From contig CM049308.1 of assembly GCA_026874595.1 (NCBI GenBank), positions 38,401,027 to 38,465,026 of the forward strand: DNA of 64,000 bases. The letters run 5' to 3'. Below the pieces are notes generated by a model. The model made no database searches and was not told where the DNA came from. It saw only the letters and a list, made by a program, of their open reading frames with translations. Source of the stretch: Sipunculus nudus (lineage: Eukaryota; Annelida; Sipuncula; Golfingiida; Sipunculidae). Positions 36,901 through 48,890 of the stretch are shown in pieces; the first letter of the stretch is position 1, and each line of letters starts with the position of its first letter. Position numbers and translations under genes: made by a program.

Positions 36901-37019
36901 TCACGTTGTGCCGGCGTTGACGGGAACTTTCTGTGAATACAGAGCCACTCCGTATTCCGGAAAACTCAAGTAGCCATCATTGTCTTTATCAAAATCCCTC
37001 AGTGTGCGGTCAACCATAT
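36901..37019 (-). CDS. MCFD2: MCFD2-like exon 4, intact terminal EF-hand exon (copy C)
   Basis: Acceptor TCATCCTGTTTATTACAG ends at 37020. The first two bases complete Asp with the last G of exon 3. It encodes DMVDRTLRDF, the loop DKDNDGYLSFPE, and YGVALYSQKVPVNAGTT before TGA at 36901-36903. It is the only one of three copies with an open frame. Confidence 0.88.
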
Positions 37020-40000
37020 CTGTAATAAACAGGATGAGACCATGATTAAACAGGCAGGGAGCAGTTCTGTTGAATTCATTACAAATATGCGACTGTCCGT
37101 GGTGTAAAGTTTTCAAACTACCCCTATTTCATTTTGCCCCCCACTTATCCTGAACCTGATTTCATATTAATCGTACTGTTCAGAACAACCCCTTTCCCAT
37201 CCCGCTAATAAGGCGAAAGTGAGTTATTCTCATGGTACTGAATTAATTAAGAAAGAGAAAGAGAAAAAAGGTTAACAATATCGGAAGAAAATATGATTAA
37301 ATCATTAAAACGAATTCGCAAACATTGCAGGAATTTCATATTTCAGTCCCCAAGATAAATGTCATGGTATACATTCAGGAAGCATATGCGAACTTCTTTA
37401 TGACCACTTACAATAATAAAAAAACATGATCTACGGTCAAGAATGGTTAAAGATTGATAGTTGAACTATACCGTTTTATGTGTGGAAATGAATAACTGGG
37501 AAATACAGACTTAAAACATTAATGATGATTTTACATCCGAAAAAAGCTAGAAAGAAGCAGTTACCCTTATAAGTTACTGTTATAATTTAAAGACTGGAGC
37601 GTATATCTATGATTAATGTGTTAATGTCTCTATAAATAAAATAATTTTGTCAAAATATTAAAATTTCTAAATTCATAAATTGCTTAATTCTTAATTCCTT
37701 TAGTACTAAATTTTCAAAAATACTCGACTTCCATTGCTTAGATAAAGATAACATAAAATATATAAACAGTCAAACCGAATACAGATATTCAGAATATATG
37801 GAAATGATAACAAGACGGAAAACTCATTGGGTACAAAAATTATACAGTTAAAGCTGTTTTTTTAGGTTAAAAAATACACTTCTTTATTTTTTGCCGAACT
37901 AAAATAACATCGACATAAAAACAATAGGAAAATACATGATAAATATTTGGAAACTATACTCCATTGGAATATGTGATAGAGTAGAAATACTTTTTTTCAA
38001 TGTATGACCTTGAAATATTTGTCAACACATGACCTTATACCTGTTTATCGTTCGCATGATCAATATTTTTCTAAAATTTAGTTCTTATACATTTGCAGTC
38101 GTTCGAGAAAAAAAAATTTCCAAACATTATTCTTTATTTATAAACAGGGTTTCGTCAAATTAAGCAAATTTAAAGTGTGCAAAATTTAAGTGCGCCGAAG
38201 ACTTCGTCTTGACACAAATCAACACAGTTCTTATTCATTAATTTTCTGTTGCTCAAGAAAAAAAGATAACCATGCTTTGAAAGCTTAGGATTTCTTTTCC
38301 AATTTTCTGATTAATAATTTTTTTTAATACTGGTATGCGTCACAGAAAGTAGGTCCACAAAGGTTAAGAAAACTGCATCTTTCACAGACAGGTTACTCTA
38401 ACATAAATGCCTGGGGATATTCTTCCTAACAATTGAATAGGTGTCTGAGGAAAATAAGAATAAAATGCATTTTGGCTTGCAGCCGGTATTTCCTCATGTT
38501 GGTGGCGCCACCAGAAGAATATATATACTTATGATTTGCATGATCAATACATCTGAAAAATTACGTGAATATAGTATTCTTGTATATCTGGTACAAGAAA
38601 CGGCGGAAGCTTGATGAATAAATGCACAGAGAGAGCTTGAATACTACTTCTGCCAACAGTTCTCCGTACTATGTCACCGACCTAATTTTTGTTATGGTAG
38701 GGTATTCAGTGAAAAGATGAAAAGAGTAAAGCTGAAACCGTTACTCTGTGTGTAGCAACTTTACTCAGAATAATTTACGAAGGGATTATGGTAAAAGTTT
38801 GGAGGGTTAGAGTATCATAGGAGTGACAATCCATCACATTTGAATTAAAATGAATCACGATAATATATTTTTTTATTTTAAAGCGTCTACCTTTGTGAGA
38901 ACGGCAAAATTTCTTGTACAAAAACCAAGGCCAGAGCGAGCTACTCACTTGTATTAAGTGCTGTTTCTAGTGCTGGCCTGCTATCCAACAATGGATTTAT
39001 AATAATAATAATTATTATTATAATTATTATCGTAAAACATATCCTAGACCACTGACCCATGAGATTTTTAGTTAGTTTAAAAAAAATTTGGTCATTCTTG
39101 GCTTCTTCTATCCTGCTACAAAAAAGTACTCCGTTTTTGCATGGTTAAGGAGTCGATTGTTGTCATTACACTGCCATATATGGATATCATCACACTTCGT
39201 CTGCCCCCAGTGCCTCTCAGATGTTTACATAGTCGTTTGGACTCGAGCAGAGTGGGCGTGTTCCATGGAGATTTTAGTGACATTCTGTGGATGTGGTTAA
39301 TTTGGCGTTTCTGAATTTTCGAGCATTTTTCATTTTATAGCATTGGCACAGTTCGAATTTTCGCGCAAATCCGTATGTAAGGTAATGGTTGTGTATCAAA
39401 TTAATAAAATATTTATAAAAGACAGGTTTGTAACATAACCTACATCCAACCTAACAACCTTCGGGTGACTGCTTACATGCCACGGGTGACTGGTCGAGTC
39501 CTGTGAACGCAAGGTTTGAACAATACGTAATTATTCAGGACTAATCACGTTTGGTGATGCAATGATACTGCAACCAGCTACGTTGTTTGACATCTGAGTA
39601 AGTTGTAAGCAGCCAACTTTGTCCGAACAAAAAAAAAACTGACAACAGTCGCAGGTCGCTCTCAGGTCAGTCGTACTTCAAAGCTATGGGAAGGGCTTGG
39701 GTGTCTTAAAAGGTTATTTATTATTTCACAGTTGTTTCTACAAATCACTGTCAATGAGACGGGGTCTTTCCCGAGAAATCGCCTGCTATGAACTCGTAAC
39801 ATGAATACGCCAAGATCATGGTTGAAGAAGCTTCAAGCGTCAAGCGACCATGCATGGAGGGATTACGAGGCCAACATGACTCTGTGTCAGGCGAGAACAC
39901 ATATAATTTACGCGTGTTCTTATTTTAGCGCAAATCTAGCTCCCGCTAAAAGCGCGAAAATTAAAACCCCGATAACAAAACCAATTACACAGTACATTTG

Positions 40001-40804
40001 TGTAGCACAGGGAAAAATGTGATTAAAATCCTGATTGACTCCTCTGGCTTTCTCGTTCAATCTTCATTCTTACGGATTCATCACACATATACTTCCCTGT
40101 CAACATTTAGTCAGTACTAATTTGTTCAAAATCTCGAAAAGTTGTGGCTTTTCATAATGAACTATGTCTGGATAACATTATTACTGTTAAAATGGTTCTT
40201 GTATCTGTTTCAAAACCTGAAAGTTTAATCCAAACTTCATATTCCGTGACCCACATAATTCTGAAAGTTTATTGTAGATCATCAACTAGTTGAGTGATAA
40301 CTAAAATATAGAGATAAAACAAAACTAATAGAGATGACCGCAAACCTCGGGAAGGATTTTCACGAATTGTGCCTTGTATATAGCAGTCACGGTTCCATTA
40401 CCCAATCCCAGGTCGTCCACTCTACAAAGTCGCCAAAGTGAAAAGCTTGATCGTAAAAAAATGGAAAATTGTGATCCAGATTACTTGCAAATTTAATGGA
40501 TTGCTTACTGATTTGCTGGCATACACAAAAATAACTGTAATAATACTGTAAAGAGAATGAGACTAGAAAAAAAAAGACAATAAGAAAGGGTCAAATAGAA
40601 GAAAAATTAAACACTGGAAAGATACCTGTAATTCTGATCATCCACTTTTCCTTTGCTTGGTCACGTGCTTCCTGGACAAAGTCACCATCCTTTGTTTCAG
40701 TGTAGTGAAATGGCATTGTATGTGTCAGGGTGGTCAGTATTTCTAACCCGTCCAGCTGACTGTCCTGGTTCATGTCATGCTGTCTGTATAAAAAGAGAGA
40801 ACTC

Positions 40805-40872
<68 letters not shown>

Positions 40873-42984
40873 ATGAGAAGTGGTATTCAAATAATTTTTT
40901 TAGAGGGCAGCCATAAGACCTTTTCGACGGGCATGCGCACTGCGCCTGATGGTTGTCTGTTGTGTAAGTGCCCGGAGGGTCGACACTTCGTTTTGGTTCA
41001 ATGAAACAATATGCACGCAATATAGACTCCATTCGGAACTTCTCTTTTATAAATAAGATCATTATTTTATATTTATCCATCAAGATTTAACAACTACCAT
41101 AATTCTTTTTTCCATTTAAACCAACCCGAACACTTGGCGTATGTCATTGTTAACAGATGTCGCTTGAGTGATTAACATCTTGCCTTTTATATACTGATGG
41201 AGGCCAATTAGTTTCCGGAATGAGAAATGTGTTGGAAAGGTCTATATGTCAGACGACCTCATTTTAATGCCAACTCAGTTGACACATACATGTCATACAC
41301 ACTACCTTTTAATTTGATACAGGTGATATCTTTCACAATCTGTGTAACCATGGTAAAACGACTGTATTTTATTATATTTTTATTTTTAATTATACCAACA
41401 AATTTACAAACAGTGAGACGCAGAGGCTAAGTTGCTAGCACAGGTAAATAGCCAAGCAGACTATTTTACCGGTAAAGATAAAACAACATATTACCTAAAA
41501 ATAATACACAGACATGTTACGCAGCAGCTAGTTTTGCCACACAAAAAAAAACATGTTGCTGTTTCCTTGCCTCAGTGCAGAGACCCCTTTGAAGAAAGTA
41601 AGGGTTGCACGGTTAGTCTGCAACGGATAAAGCTTTCCACTACCAATGTGCATATTAAATTCAAGGCTAATTCGTTGCAATTTCTCAAGTATCTACTGCT
41701 TTGTGTTTTCTTCACATAAAAAAAATGTCTTCAAACATACGTAATGAAGGCGATATGTGTATTTACAAAATACTTTAAAATATCATAATTCAGTATAAAT
41801 TACATTTGCTTACTGAGCTGAAATTGTGGCATATCTGGTATTTGTCAGCATCACATACACAAATAAATGGCTGATAGCAAACTGACCAGTTAACACGACT
41901 ATCACGGACCAGTGAACACACCGAAATGCAGGACAATCCGTGTGACCATTGATAAGAAATCATTTTTTTTTACTGGAAAATAAGACCAATTTAACAAAAT
42001 GGTCTTCTGTAACTGTATCACATCTCAAGAAATGGTTGAGCCTATAGCTCCTTTAAAATTTGAAGGAGGATTGTGAAATATATTTGAAAAAAATCTGTTC
42101 ACCACTGTTGTATACTGACACTTTCATGGTAATTAAACTTTTGCCTAAAAGAATTAATCAAAGTTTGAGGGGGTCTTTACAGATATTAGGTTTGAAAGTT
42201 ATAGGAGAAACGAGTATAATTTCTACACTCCTCAAACAAGAACGACCGGAGTTTAAATAATTTATATAACAGATGAATGACGCACGTAAAAGACGCACCT
42301 GTGTCTTTGACATATACTTAATGACGTTCATATGATATATAAAAGAGCGAAGAAATTACTTAATATCATTTTGAGTCAATTATCGGGTTGATGTTGTAAA
42401 AGTGATATGACGTGAAAAAGTCATAAATAGACCAAAAATTTCTCACTCACTGGAAGAAGTAGAACTGTTGTTCTTGCCTACTGATGGTGTCCTGTCCTAA
42501 CTCTACCTGCCCGTGTAGATGTTCACGCAGATGGCTGTAAGAACAGATATTTATTTATGTAATACTCATTTGTTCATATGTATAAACATTATATATACAT
42601 ATATCCATGCAGACGTGTGTGTAAATAAGTGTGCCTGCGGCGATTTTATAGATGTGCGTGTGTGTGATATGGTGTGTTTGTCTGTGTATGTGAATATAGC
42701 AGCATAGGGGTACATATTTCATGTAATATCCAATAAAAATGTTATATGCAAGTGTCATCCTAATAATTTTTGAATAGAAAATATACGTTTTATATAAGAT
42801 TAAAAGTTAAACCTTTATATCAATAAGGATTAAAAGGCGAATAAGATATAAACACTCACTCAGAGTCGTAAATTAACTCATTATCAAGAAAGTCCTGTGG
42901 AGTTTCTTCATCCGTTTTCATGTGCGCATGCGTAGAAATGATGACCAGGAAGAACGTCAATAGCAGTACCAAGCCTGATTTCAT
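36901..42984 (-). CDS. MCFD2: MCFD2/CGREF1-type secreted two-EF-hand protein (exons 42984-42860, 42534-42451, 40783-40626, 37019-36901)
   Basis: Four coding exons (125, 84, 158 and 119 bp) join in frame to 161 residues, with GT/AG borders at every intron. Residues 1-20 are a signal peptide (MKSG, then LVLLLTFFLVII, cut near STHA). An acidic linker follows, then a QEQQFYFFQQHD helix leading into EF loop 1 (DMNQDSQLDGLE) and the LDGLE-I-xT-x-x-TH signature typical of MCFD2. EF loop 2 is DKDNDGYLSFPE. The tail lacks a KDEL or HDEL retrieval signal. Vertebrate MCFD2 (about 146 residues) binds the lectin LMAN1 in the ER-Golgi intermediate compartment and carries coagulation factors V and VIII as cargo. 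CGREF1 is the close alternative. Loop 1 has Ser rather than Gly at position 6. The terminal exon also exists as two decayed copies downstream. Confidence 0.87.
37345..37680. repeat. Segmental duplication, partial copy D
   Basis: CCCCAAGATAAATGTCATGG through GTCAAAATATTAAAATTTCTAAAT matches 27905-28220 in B and 32540-32855 in C. It marks the edge of the duplicated unit on the gene side; beyond it the sequence is single-copy within the window. Confidence 0.85.
37681..40625 (-). other. Intron 3 of the MCFD2-like gene, single-copy part
   Basis: No exon recognised. It contains one of three copies of the palindrome GGTGGCGCCACC (38503-38514) and an ATAATAATTATTAT palindromic run at about 39000-39030. 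Confidence 0.65.
40626..40783 (-). CDS. MCFD2: MCFD2-like exon 3 (first EF-hand loop)
   Basis: Acceptor CTCTTTTTATACAG ends at 40784; donor ACAG|GTATCT. Using the next AG four bases on would give an immediate stop, so the first AG is chosen. It carries HDMNQDSQLDGLEILTTLTH and a charged linker ending KEKWMIRIT. Confidence 0.87.
40784..42450 (-). other. Intron 2 of the MCFD2-like gene
   Basis: Non-coding. It begins on the exon side with a long AT tract (40808-40862) only 25 bp from the splice acceptor, so array length may affect the branch-point region. Confidence 0.7.
40808..40862. repeat. (AT)n microsatellite next to a splice acceptor
   Basis: About 27 AT dinucleotides, followed by ACACACATACATG. 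It lies 25 bp upstream (gene orientation) of exon 3. Confidence 0.95.
42451..42534 (-). CDS. MCFD2: MCFD2-like exon 2
   Basis: Acceptor CTGTTCTTACAG; donor CCA|GTGAGT. It encodes HLREHLHGQVEL, then GQDTISRQEQQFYFF, corresponding to the helix before the first EF-hand in MCFD2 (family pattern: E-x-Q-x-x-YF-F/K-HD). Confidence 0.83.
42535..42859 (-). other. Intron 1 of the MCFD2-like gene
   Basis: 325 bp, AT-rich, with no other feature. Confidence 0.75.
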
Positions 42985-42989
42985 CTTGT
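42860..42989 (-). CDS. MCFD2: MCFD2-like exon 1 (start codon and signal peptide)
   Basis: ATG at 42984. The donor is GA|GTGAGTG. A pyrimidine-rich run ending TTAACCAG lies just five bases upstream of the ATG and looks like a splice acceptor, so a non-coding leader exon further upstream is likely. The encoded signal peptide has a hydrophobic core from about residue 5 to 16 and a THA cleavage context. Confidence 0.85.
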
Positions 42990-43569
42990 CTGGTTAAACA
43001 TAAGACAGAAAATATTACAATGTTAAAATCAAAATATAAAAGCATACTCGAAAGCAGGAGTAACTGAAATCATATAATAATTGATGCCTATTGTTAAAAT
43101 ATTAAATGGAGGGATATGAGACGTAACCCCTTAATTCTTTCACAACTCAATCAATTTTAAATATGTAACCAACGTTATTTTGAATGTTGTGTTATTTATT
43201 GGCAAGTTTTAGTTTGAAACTCATTACCCTTCTTTATGGATAAACGTAGAGAGGAAAAGCAAATTCTTTTAGCACAGTTCGTCTGTCAAACCATTAAAAA
43301 CCAGTCAAAACTGAATGTTTTTGCACAGATCTGTAACAAAACACGGTTATTAAACAGGTTTTAATGTGATGTCAAGAAGCAGTGACCTCTGTTGCATACA
43401 CTCTATGTTGCAATGATATTGGTATAAACGTTCGAATCACGGAATCCATGGTATATGCCAACTGTATCAAAGGAATACAATTAACAACACCCATAATTTT
43501 GCTGAGCGTATGAAGCGCATGCGTGTGTGATTAATATGCAAACAGGTTACCCAAATACATATTATAACG

Positions 43570-43593
43570 AGGTCGCGGAGGTCATATAGGTCA
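43570..43593. promoter_or_regulatory. Three AGGTCR half-sites with 3-bp spacing (DR3 cluster)
   Basis: AGGTCG-CGG-AGGTCA-TAT-AGGTCA. Direct repeats of AGGTCA spaced by 3 bp are the known DR3 arrangement bound by VDR/RXR-type nuclear receptors. It lies about 590 bp upstream of the MCFD2-like start codon. Binding is inferred only. Confidence 0.5.
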
Positions 43594-44325
43594 GATCATA
43601 CTCTTCGTCGTCCCGTTTTCGACATTATTTAACCAATTCGATAACAGAGATTTCCGCGAATTAGCAGCGAGTTCCGTGAATAGATTATGGTGGACATATA
43701 AGCTGTATTTTTAGGCCAAGAAATCAAACGCCATTTACCATGGCACATAAATGTTCTAAACATGGGATCCTACCTTAATTATTCTTGTGGTGTTTTTTTT
43801 TTCTTATCGTTTTACCCTTGAGAGATAAGACAGAGTAACCAGAGGTGTTGTTTAATGTTATACACTAATAGTAATTTTCTTTCCCGTTCATGAAGCTCAG
43901 GCGCTTGAATTGCTATGAGTGTAGATTTCGGTTAAATCTGTTACTTTTCTGGGTCATTTCCGTATAAATATCACTCATCTGACATTTTCATAGTTTTTTT
44001 TTCACACTGTATGGTCCTTCTTTTTATTTTTTACTTAATATTTTGAATAGGTTCAACGGTAACAACGGTTCAGACGATCACGCACGTTCTTCAAATTTAG
44101 CCCGAAACCGATATGACATGGCTGTCGGACTAAACGACGGGGGCTCTTGTCTGCCTATTCCATCGCCTATACACGATGCTAGCAATTATAAACGCCCCAG
44201 ATGTCGCTCCAATCGTGGCATGTTAACTGTATTTGACTCAGACCATCACAGGGTTAATGACATGCTGACTCACTGGAAGTGTGGTAATTTCCAGATTTTC
44301 CTTTGTAAAAAGTTGCCTGAACAAA

Positions 44326-44326
<1 letters not shown>

Positions 44327-44352
<26 letters not shown>
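44327..44352. repeat. 26-base poly(C) run
   Basis: Longest uninterrupted G/C homopolymer in the window. Confidence 0.95.
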
Positions 44353-44358
<6 letters not shown>

Positions 44359-45720
44359 AGCCCCAGCAACCTTTCTTGGAGGGTTTCAGCTTTTGTGAGG
44401 CCTCGACCCGTCTTTCCGGACCGGGAGACCTTTTAATCAGGATAAGTCATCAGTCTTAAACGGTTGAACCCCTCCTTTTCAAAAATCCGGGAAATTATGG
44501 GCCATACGCTGAACAACATTGACTGGGGGGGGCTATATGATGCCCAATGATCGCGTGGGAAGCGGAGACCTACTCCAAAGGTAACAACGTGATGTGAGTG
44601 GACTCATTTCATATAATTGAGCCCTATACTCAATACTATTCATAACAGAATTACACAATTTCCTGAGATAAAAGTATAACAGTCCCTCAGTATGACCCTG
44701 TGATCCGTTTAAATCTGACCTTTCTTTCTGTTTTTTATCTGAATAAAGGATGCTGATCACCAAAGATTATTTAACAAGGAAAAAGAGGAATATTTAAAAG
44801 TCTAACAAAATGTCCTACGAACCTGGTAACATGTGGAGGAACAGGTCAGGTCATGTAAGCGAGGAGTGAGTAATATCATGCATGCGAAGGACGTGGCTGC
44901 TGCTAGTTGGCTAGGCTGGTACCCGCATGATGCAGTTTTCCGTTTATAATATATAATTGCTTTGAGCCTAGACAAACGAGACATTGGACACATATATGTG
45001 ACTGGGACATAAACGTATGAACAGAACAAGTATTATTTATCGCAAAACATGCTGTTTTAATGTGAAAATAGGTGTCTTTGTTTGGGTGATATTCCAGTTA
45101 TAAATGATACTTTATTGCTAGAACCCATTGTGTATAGTATGTAATTCATTGCCTTAGCCTTATCAAGTGCATGCGACTGCACCTGCATTCAGTGTACATT
45201 ACCGAGCATATCGATCGACAGGCCAGGCCAGGAACCTGTGCACGCACTCATATTTGTCCGACTCATAATCAATAATACCAATTGTTTCATATAAAAATAT
45301 AGAGCCACACAGTGTGCATCAAGTATGTGCGGTATGTTGATTTCCAGTTGGATATACGAAAGCTATCACGCATTCAAAACTTCGTCTGGAATCATAACCA
45401 GTTATCGGCACGCAGGGGTTAATAAAAAAAGCACTGCAGTAAACCAAGGCCAAAGGGGGGAGATAAAACATCTCAAATAAAGATTTCAGCTCCCCACTTT
45501 TTAACGAGTCATTTAGCCTACTTCAGCCAAAAAGAGATGGATATGGGACAAATTAATTTTATCATAAGATTGCTGAATGAATTGGCCTTGTAACGGTCGG
45601 GGGGGGGGGATGCCTACTCACCTTAATATGCCTTCAATAAGTTTATAGTTTCGCCACATTTTAGTAAAATCTTTCAATTATGCCTCTAATACTGGTATTA
45701 TTTAGTATATTTGCTGTGTT

Positions 45721-45990
45721 AATAGCCTCCCTGAATTGTCATAAACGTTAGGCTAGGATCTTGTCAATAGCCTCCCTGAATTGTCCTTAATGTTAGCCTA
45801 TGATGTTGTCAATAGCCTCCATGAATTGTCATAAACGTTAGCCTAGGATTTTGCTAATAGCCTCCCTGAATTGTCATAAACGTAAACCTTTAATCTTGTC
45901 AATAGCCTCCCTGAATTGTCATTGACGTTAGCCTATGTTTTTGTCAATAGCCTCCCTGAATTGTCAAAAACATTGGCCTATGATTTTGAA
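45721..45990 (+). repeat. 45-bp minisatellite, six units
   Basis: Units start at 45721, 45766, 45811, 45856, 45901 and 45946 with the core AATAGCCTCCCTGAATTGTC, each diverged by a few bases. Not coding. Confidence 0.95.
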
Positions 45991-46029
45991 TGACAATATA
46001 AAATATTATAATTTTATAATATAGTGCTG

Positions 46030-48890
46030 ACATACTCGTAGTAATGAAAGGCAAGGCACAATTATGACTTACGTGTAGTCATGAAAGGCGAAGCACGATT
46101 ATGACTTACGTGTATTCATGAAAGGCAAAGCATGATTATGACCTACTTGTAGTGATGAAAGGCGAGGCATGATGATGATTTACGTGTAGTCATGAAAGGC
46201 GAGGCACGATTATGAATTACGTGTATTCATGAAAGGCGAAGCACGATTATGACCTACTTGTAGTCATGAAAGGCGAGGCACGATTGTGACTTATTTGTAG
46301 TCATGAAAGGCGAAGCAGGATTATGATTTACATGTAGTCATGAAAGGCGAGGCACAATTACGACTTACTCGTAGTCATGAAAGGCGAGGCAAGATGATGA
46401 TTTACGTGTAGTCCTGAAAGGCGAAGCATGATGATGACTTACGTGTAGTCATGAAAGGCGAGGCACAATGATGACTTACTTGTAGTCATGAAAGGCCAGG
46501 CACAATTATGACTTACTTGTAGTCATGGAAGGCGAGGCACGATTGTGACTTATTTGTAGTCATGAAAGGCGAAGCAGGATTATGATTTACATGTAGTCAT
46601 GAAAGGCGAGGCACAATTATGACTTACTCGTAGTCATGAAAGGCGAGGCAAGATGATGATTTACGTGTAGTCCTGAAAGGCGAAGCATGATGATGACTTA
46701 CGTGTAGTCATGAAAGGCGAGGCACAATGATGACTTACTTGTAGTCATGAAAGGCCAGGCACAATTATGACTTACTTGTAGTCATGGAAGGCGAGGCACG
46801 ATTGTGACTTATTTGTAGTCATGAAAGGCGAAGCAGGATTATGATTTACATGTAGTCATGAAAGGCGAGGCACAATTATGACTTTCTCGTAGTCATGAAA
46901 GGCGAGGCTCAATTAAGACTTACGTGTAGTCATGAAAGGCGAAGCACGATTATGACTTACGTGTAACCATGAAAGGCAAAGCACGATTATGACTTACATG
47001 TATTCATAAAAGGCGAGGCACAATTATGACTTACTTGTAGTCATGAAAGGCCAGGCACAATTATGACTTACTTGTAGTCATAAAAAGGCCAGGCACAATT
47101 ATGACTTACTTGTAGTCATGAAAGGCGAGGCAAGATTATGACTTCCGTGTAGTCATGAAAGGCGAGGCACGATTATGACTTACGTGTAGTCATGAAAGGC
47201 GAGGCACAATTATGACTTACACGTAGTCATGAAAGGCGAGGCAAGATGATGATTTACGTGTAGTCCTGAAAGGCGAAGCATGATTATGACTTACGTGTAG
47301 TCATGAAAGGCGAGGCAAGATGATGATTTACGTGTAGTCATGAAAGGCGAGGCACAATGATGACTTACACGTAGTCATGAAAGGCGAGGCACAATTATGA
47401 CTTACTTGTAGTCATGAAAGGCGAGGCAAGATGATGATTAACGTGTAATCATGAAAGGCGAGGCACAATTATGACTTACTTGTAGTCATGAAAGGCGAGG
47501 CACAATTATGACTTACTTGTTGTTATGAAAGGTGAGGCAAGATGATGATTTGCGTGTAGTCCTGAAAGGCGAAGCATGATTATGACTTGCATGTAGTCAT
47601 GAAAGGCGAGGCACAATTATGACTTACATGTAGTCATGAAAGGCGAGGCAAGATGATGATTTTGTGTAGTCATGAAAGGCGAGGCAAGATGATGATTTAC
47701 GTGTAGACATGAAAGGCGAGGCACAATTAAGACTTAGGTGAAGTCATGAAAGGCGAGGCACAATTATGACTTACATGTAGTCATGAAAGGCGAGGCAAGA
47801 TGATGATTTACTTGTAGTCCTGAAAGGCGAAGCACAATTAAGACTTACGTGTAGTCATGAAAGGCGAGGCACAATTATGACATGCATGTAGTCATGAAAG
47901 GCGAGGCACAATTATGACTTACATGTAGTCATGAAAGGCGAGGCAAGATGATGATTTACGTGTAGTCATGAAAGGCGAGGCACAATTATGACTAACATGA
48001 AGTCATGAAAGGCGAGGCACAATTATGACTTACTTGTATCATGAAAGGCGAGGCACAGTTATGACGTACATGTAGTCATGAAAGGCGAGGTTCGATTAGA
48101 CATACGTGAAATCATGAAAGGCGAAGAAAGATTATGACTTATATGTATTCATAAAAGACGAGGCACAATTATGACATGCATGTAGTCATGAAAGGCGAGG
48201 CACAATTATGACTTACATGTAGTCATGAAAGGCGAGGCAAGATGATGATTTACGTGTAGTCATGAAAGGCGAGGCACAATTATGACTTACATGTAGTCAT
48301 GAAACGCTAGGCACGATTATGACTTACATGTAGTCATGAAAGGCAAGGAACTATGATGACTTACATGTAGTCATGAAAGGCGAGGCACTATGATGATTTA
48401 CGGGTAGTCATGAAAGGCGAACATGAATATGACTTACGTGTAGTCATGAAAGGCGAGGCACAATTATGACTTACATGTAGTCATGAAAGGCGAGGTTTGA
48501 TTATGACATACGTGTTATCATGAAAGGCGAAGCAAGATTATGTCATATGTATTCATGAAAGGCGAGGCACAATTATGACTTACTTGTAGTCACGAAAGGC
48601 GAGGCACAATCATGACTTACTTTAGTCATGAAAGGCGAGACATGATTATGACCTACATGTAGTCATGAGAGGCGAGGCATGATGATGATTTACGTGTAGT
48701 CATAAAAGGCGGAAAACGATTATGACTTACATGTAGACATTAAAGGCGAGGCACAATTATGACTTACATGTAGTCATGAAAGGCGAGGAACTATGATGAC
48801 TTACATGTAGTCATGAAAGGCGAGGAACTATGATGGTTTACGGGTAGTCATGAAAGGCGAACATGAATATGACTTACGTCTTGTCATGAG
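46030..48890 (+). repeat. 37-bp minisatellite, about 77 units
   Basis: The core GTAGTCATGAAAGGCGAGGC is followed by ACAATTATGACTTACTT-like sequence at 37-bp spacing. Units vary most in the four bases after the core and in CTTACNTG. A higher-order repeat of seven units (259 bp) is visible where CGATTGTGACTTATTTG recurs at 46281, 46540 and 46799. Some units are shortened. There are no long open frames. Confidence 0.95.

Larger units (their letters stand above)
32345..37345. repeat. Segmental duplication, copy C (nearest the gene)
   Basis: It has the same block order as B, with a 704-bp TTAA element at 32906, the second TTTTAAAGGG element at 33853 and a deletion of about 560 bp (junction near 36014) relative to B. 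It carries the only intact terminal exon. It ends near 37345, where sequence changes to a second occurrence of the segment at 27905-28220. Confidence 0.85.
42990..45720. other. Upstream region of the MCFD2-like gene, non-coding
   Basis: No coding sequence recognised. The open frame at 44043-44360 ends in a C tract and resembles nothing known. It holds the half-site cluster at 43570, a 26-base C run and a G run near 45600. The leader exon of the MCFD2-like gene, if it exists, should lie here. Confidence 0.5.

Noticed and set aside
44043-44360. 105-codon open frame on +
   Set aside because: It ends in a poly(C)-encoded proline run and resembles no protein; no neighbouring exons fit.
46030-48890. 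Possible CRISPR array (about 37-bp repeats)
   Set aside because: The repeats are contiguous with graded point variation and no unique spacers; this is a eukaryotic minisatellite.
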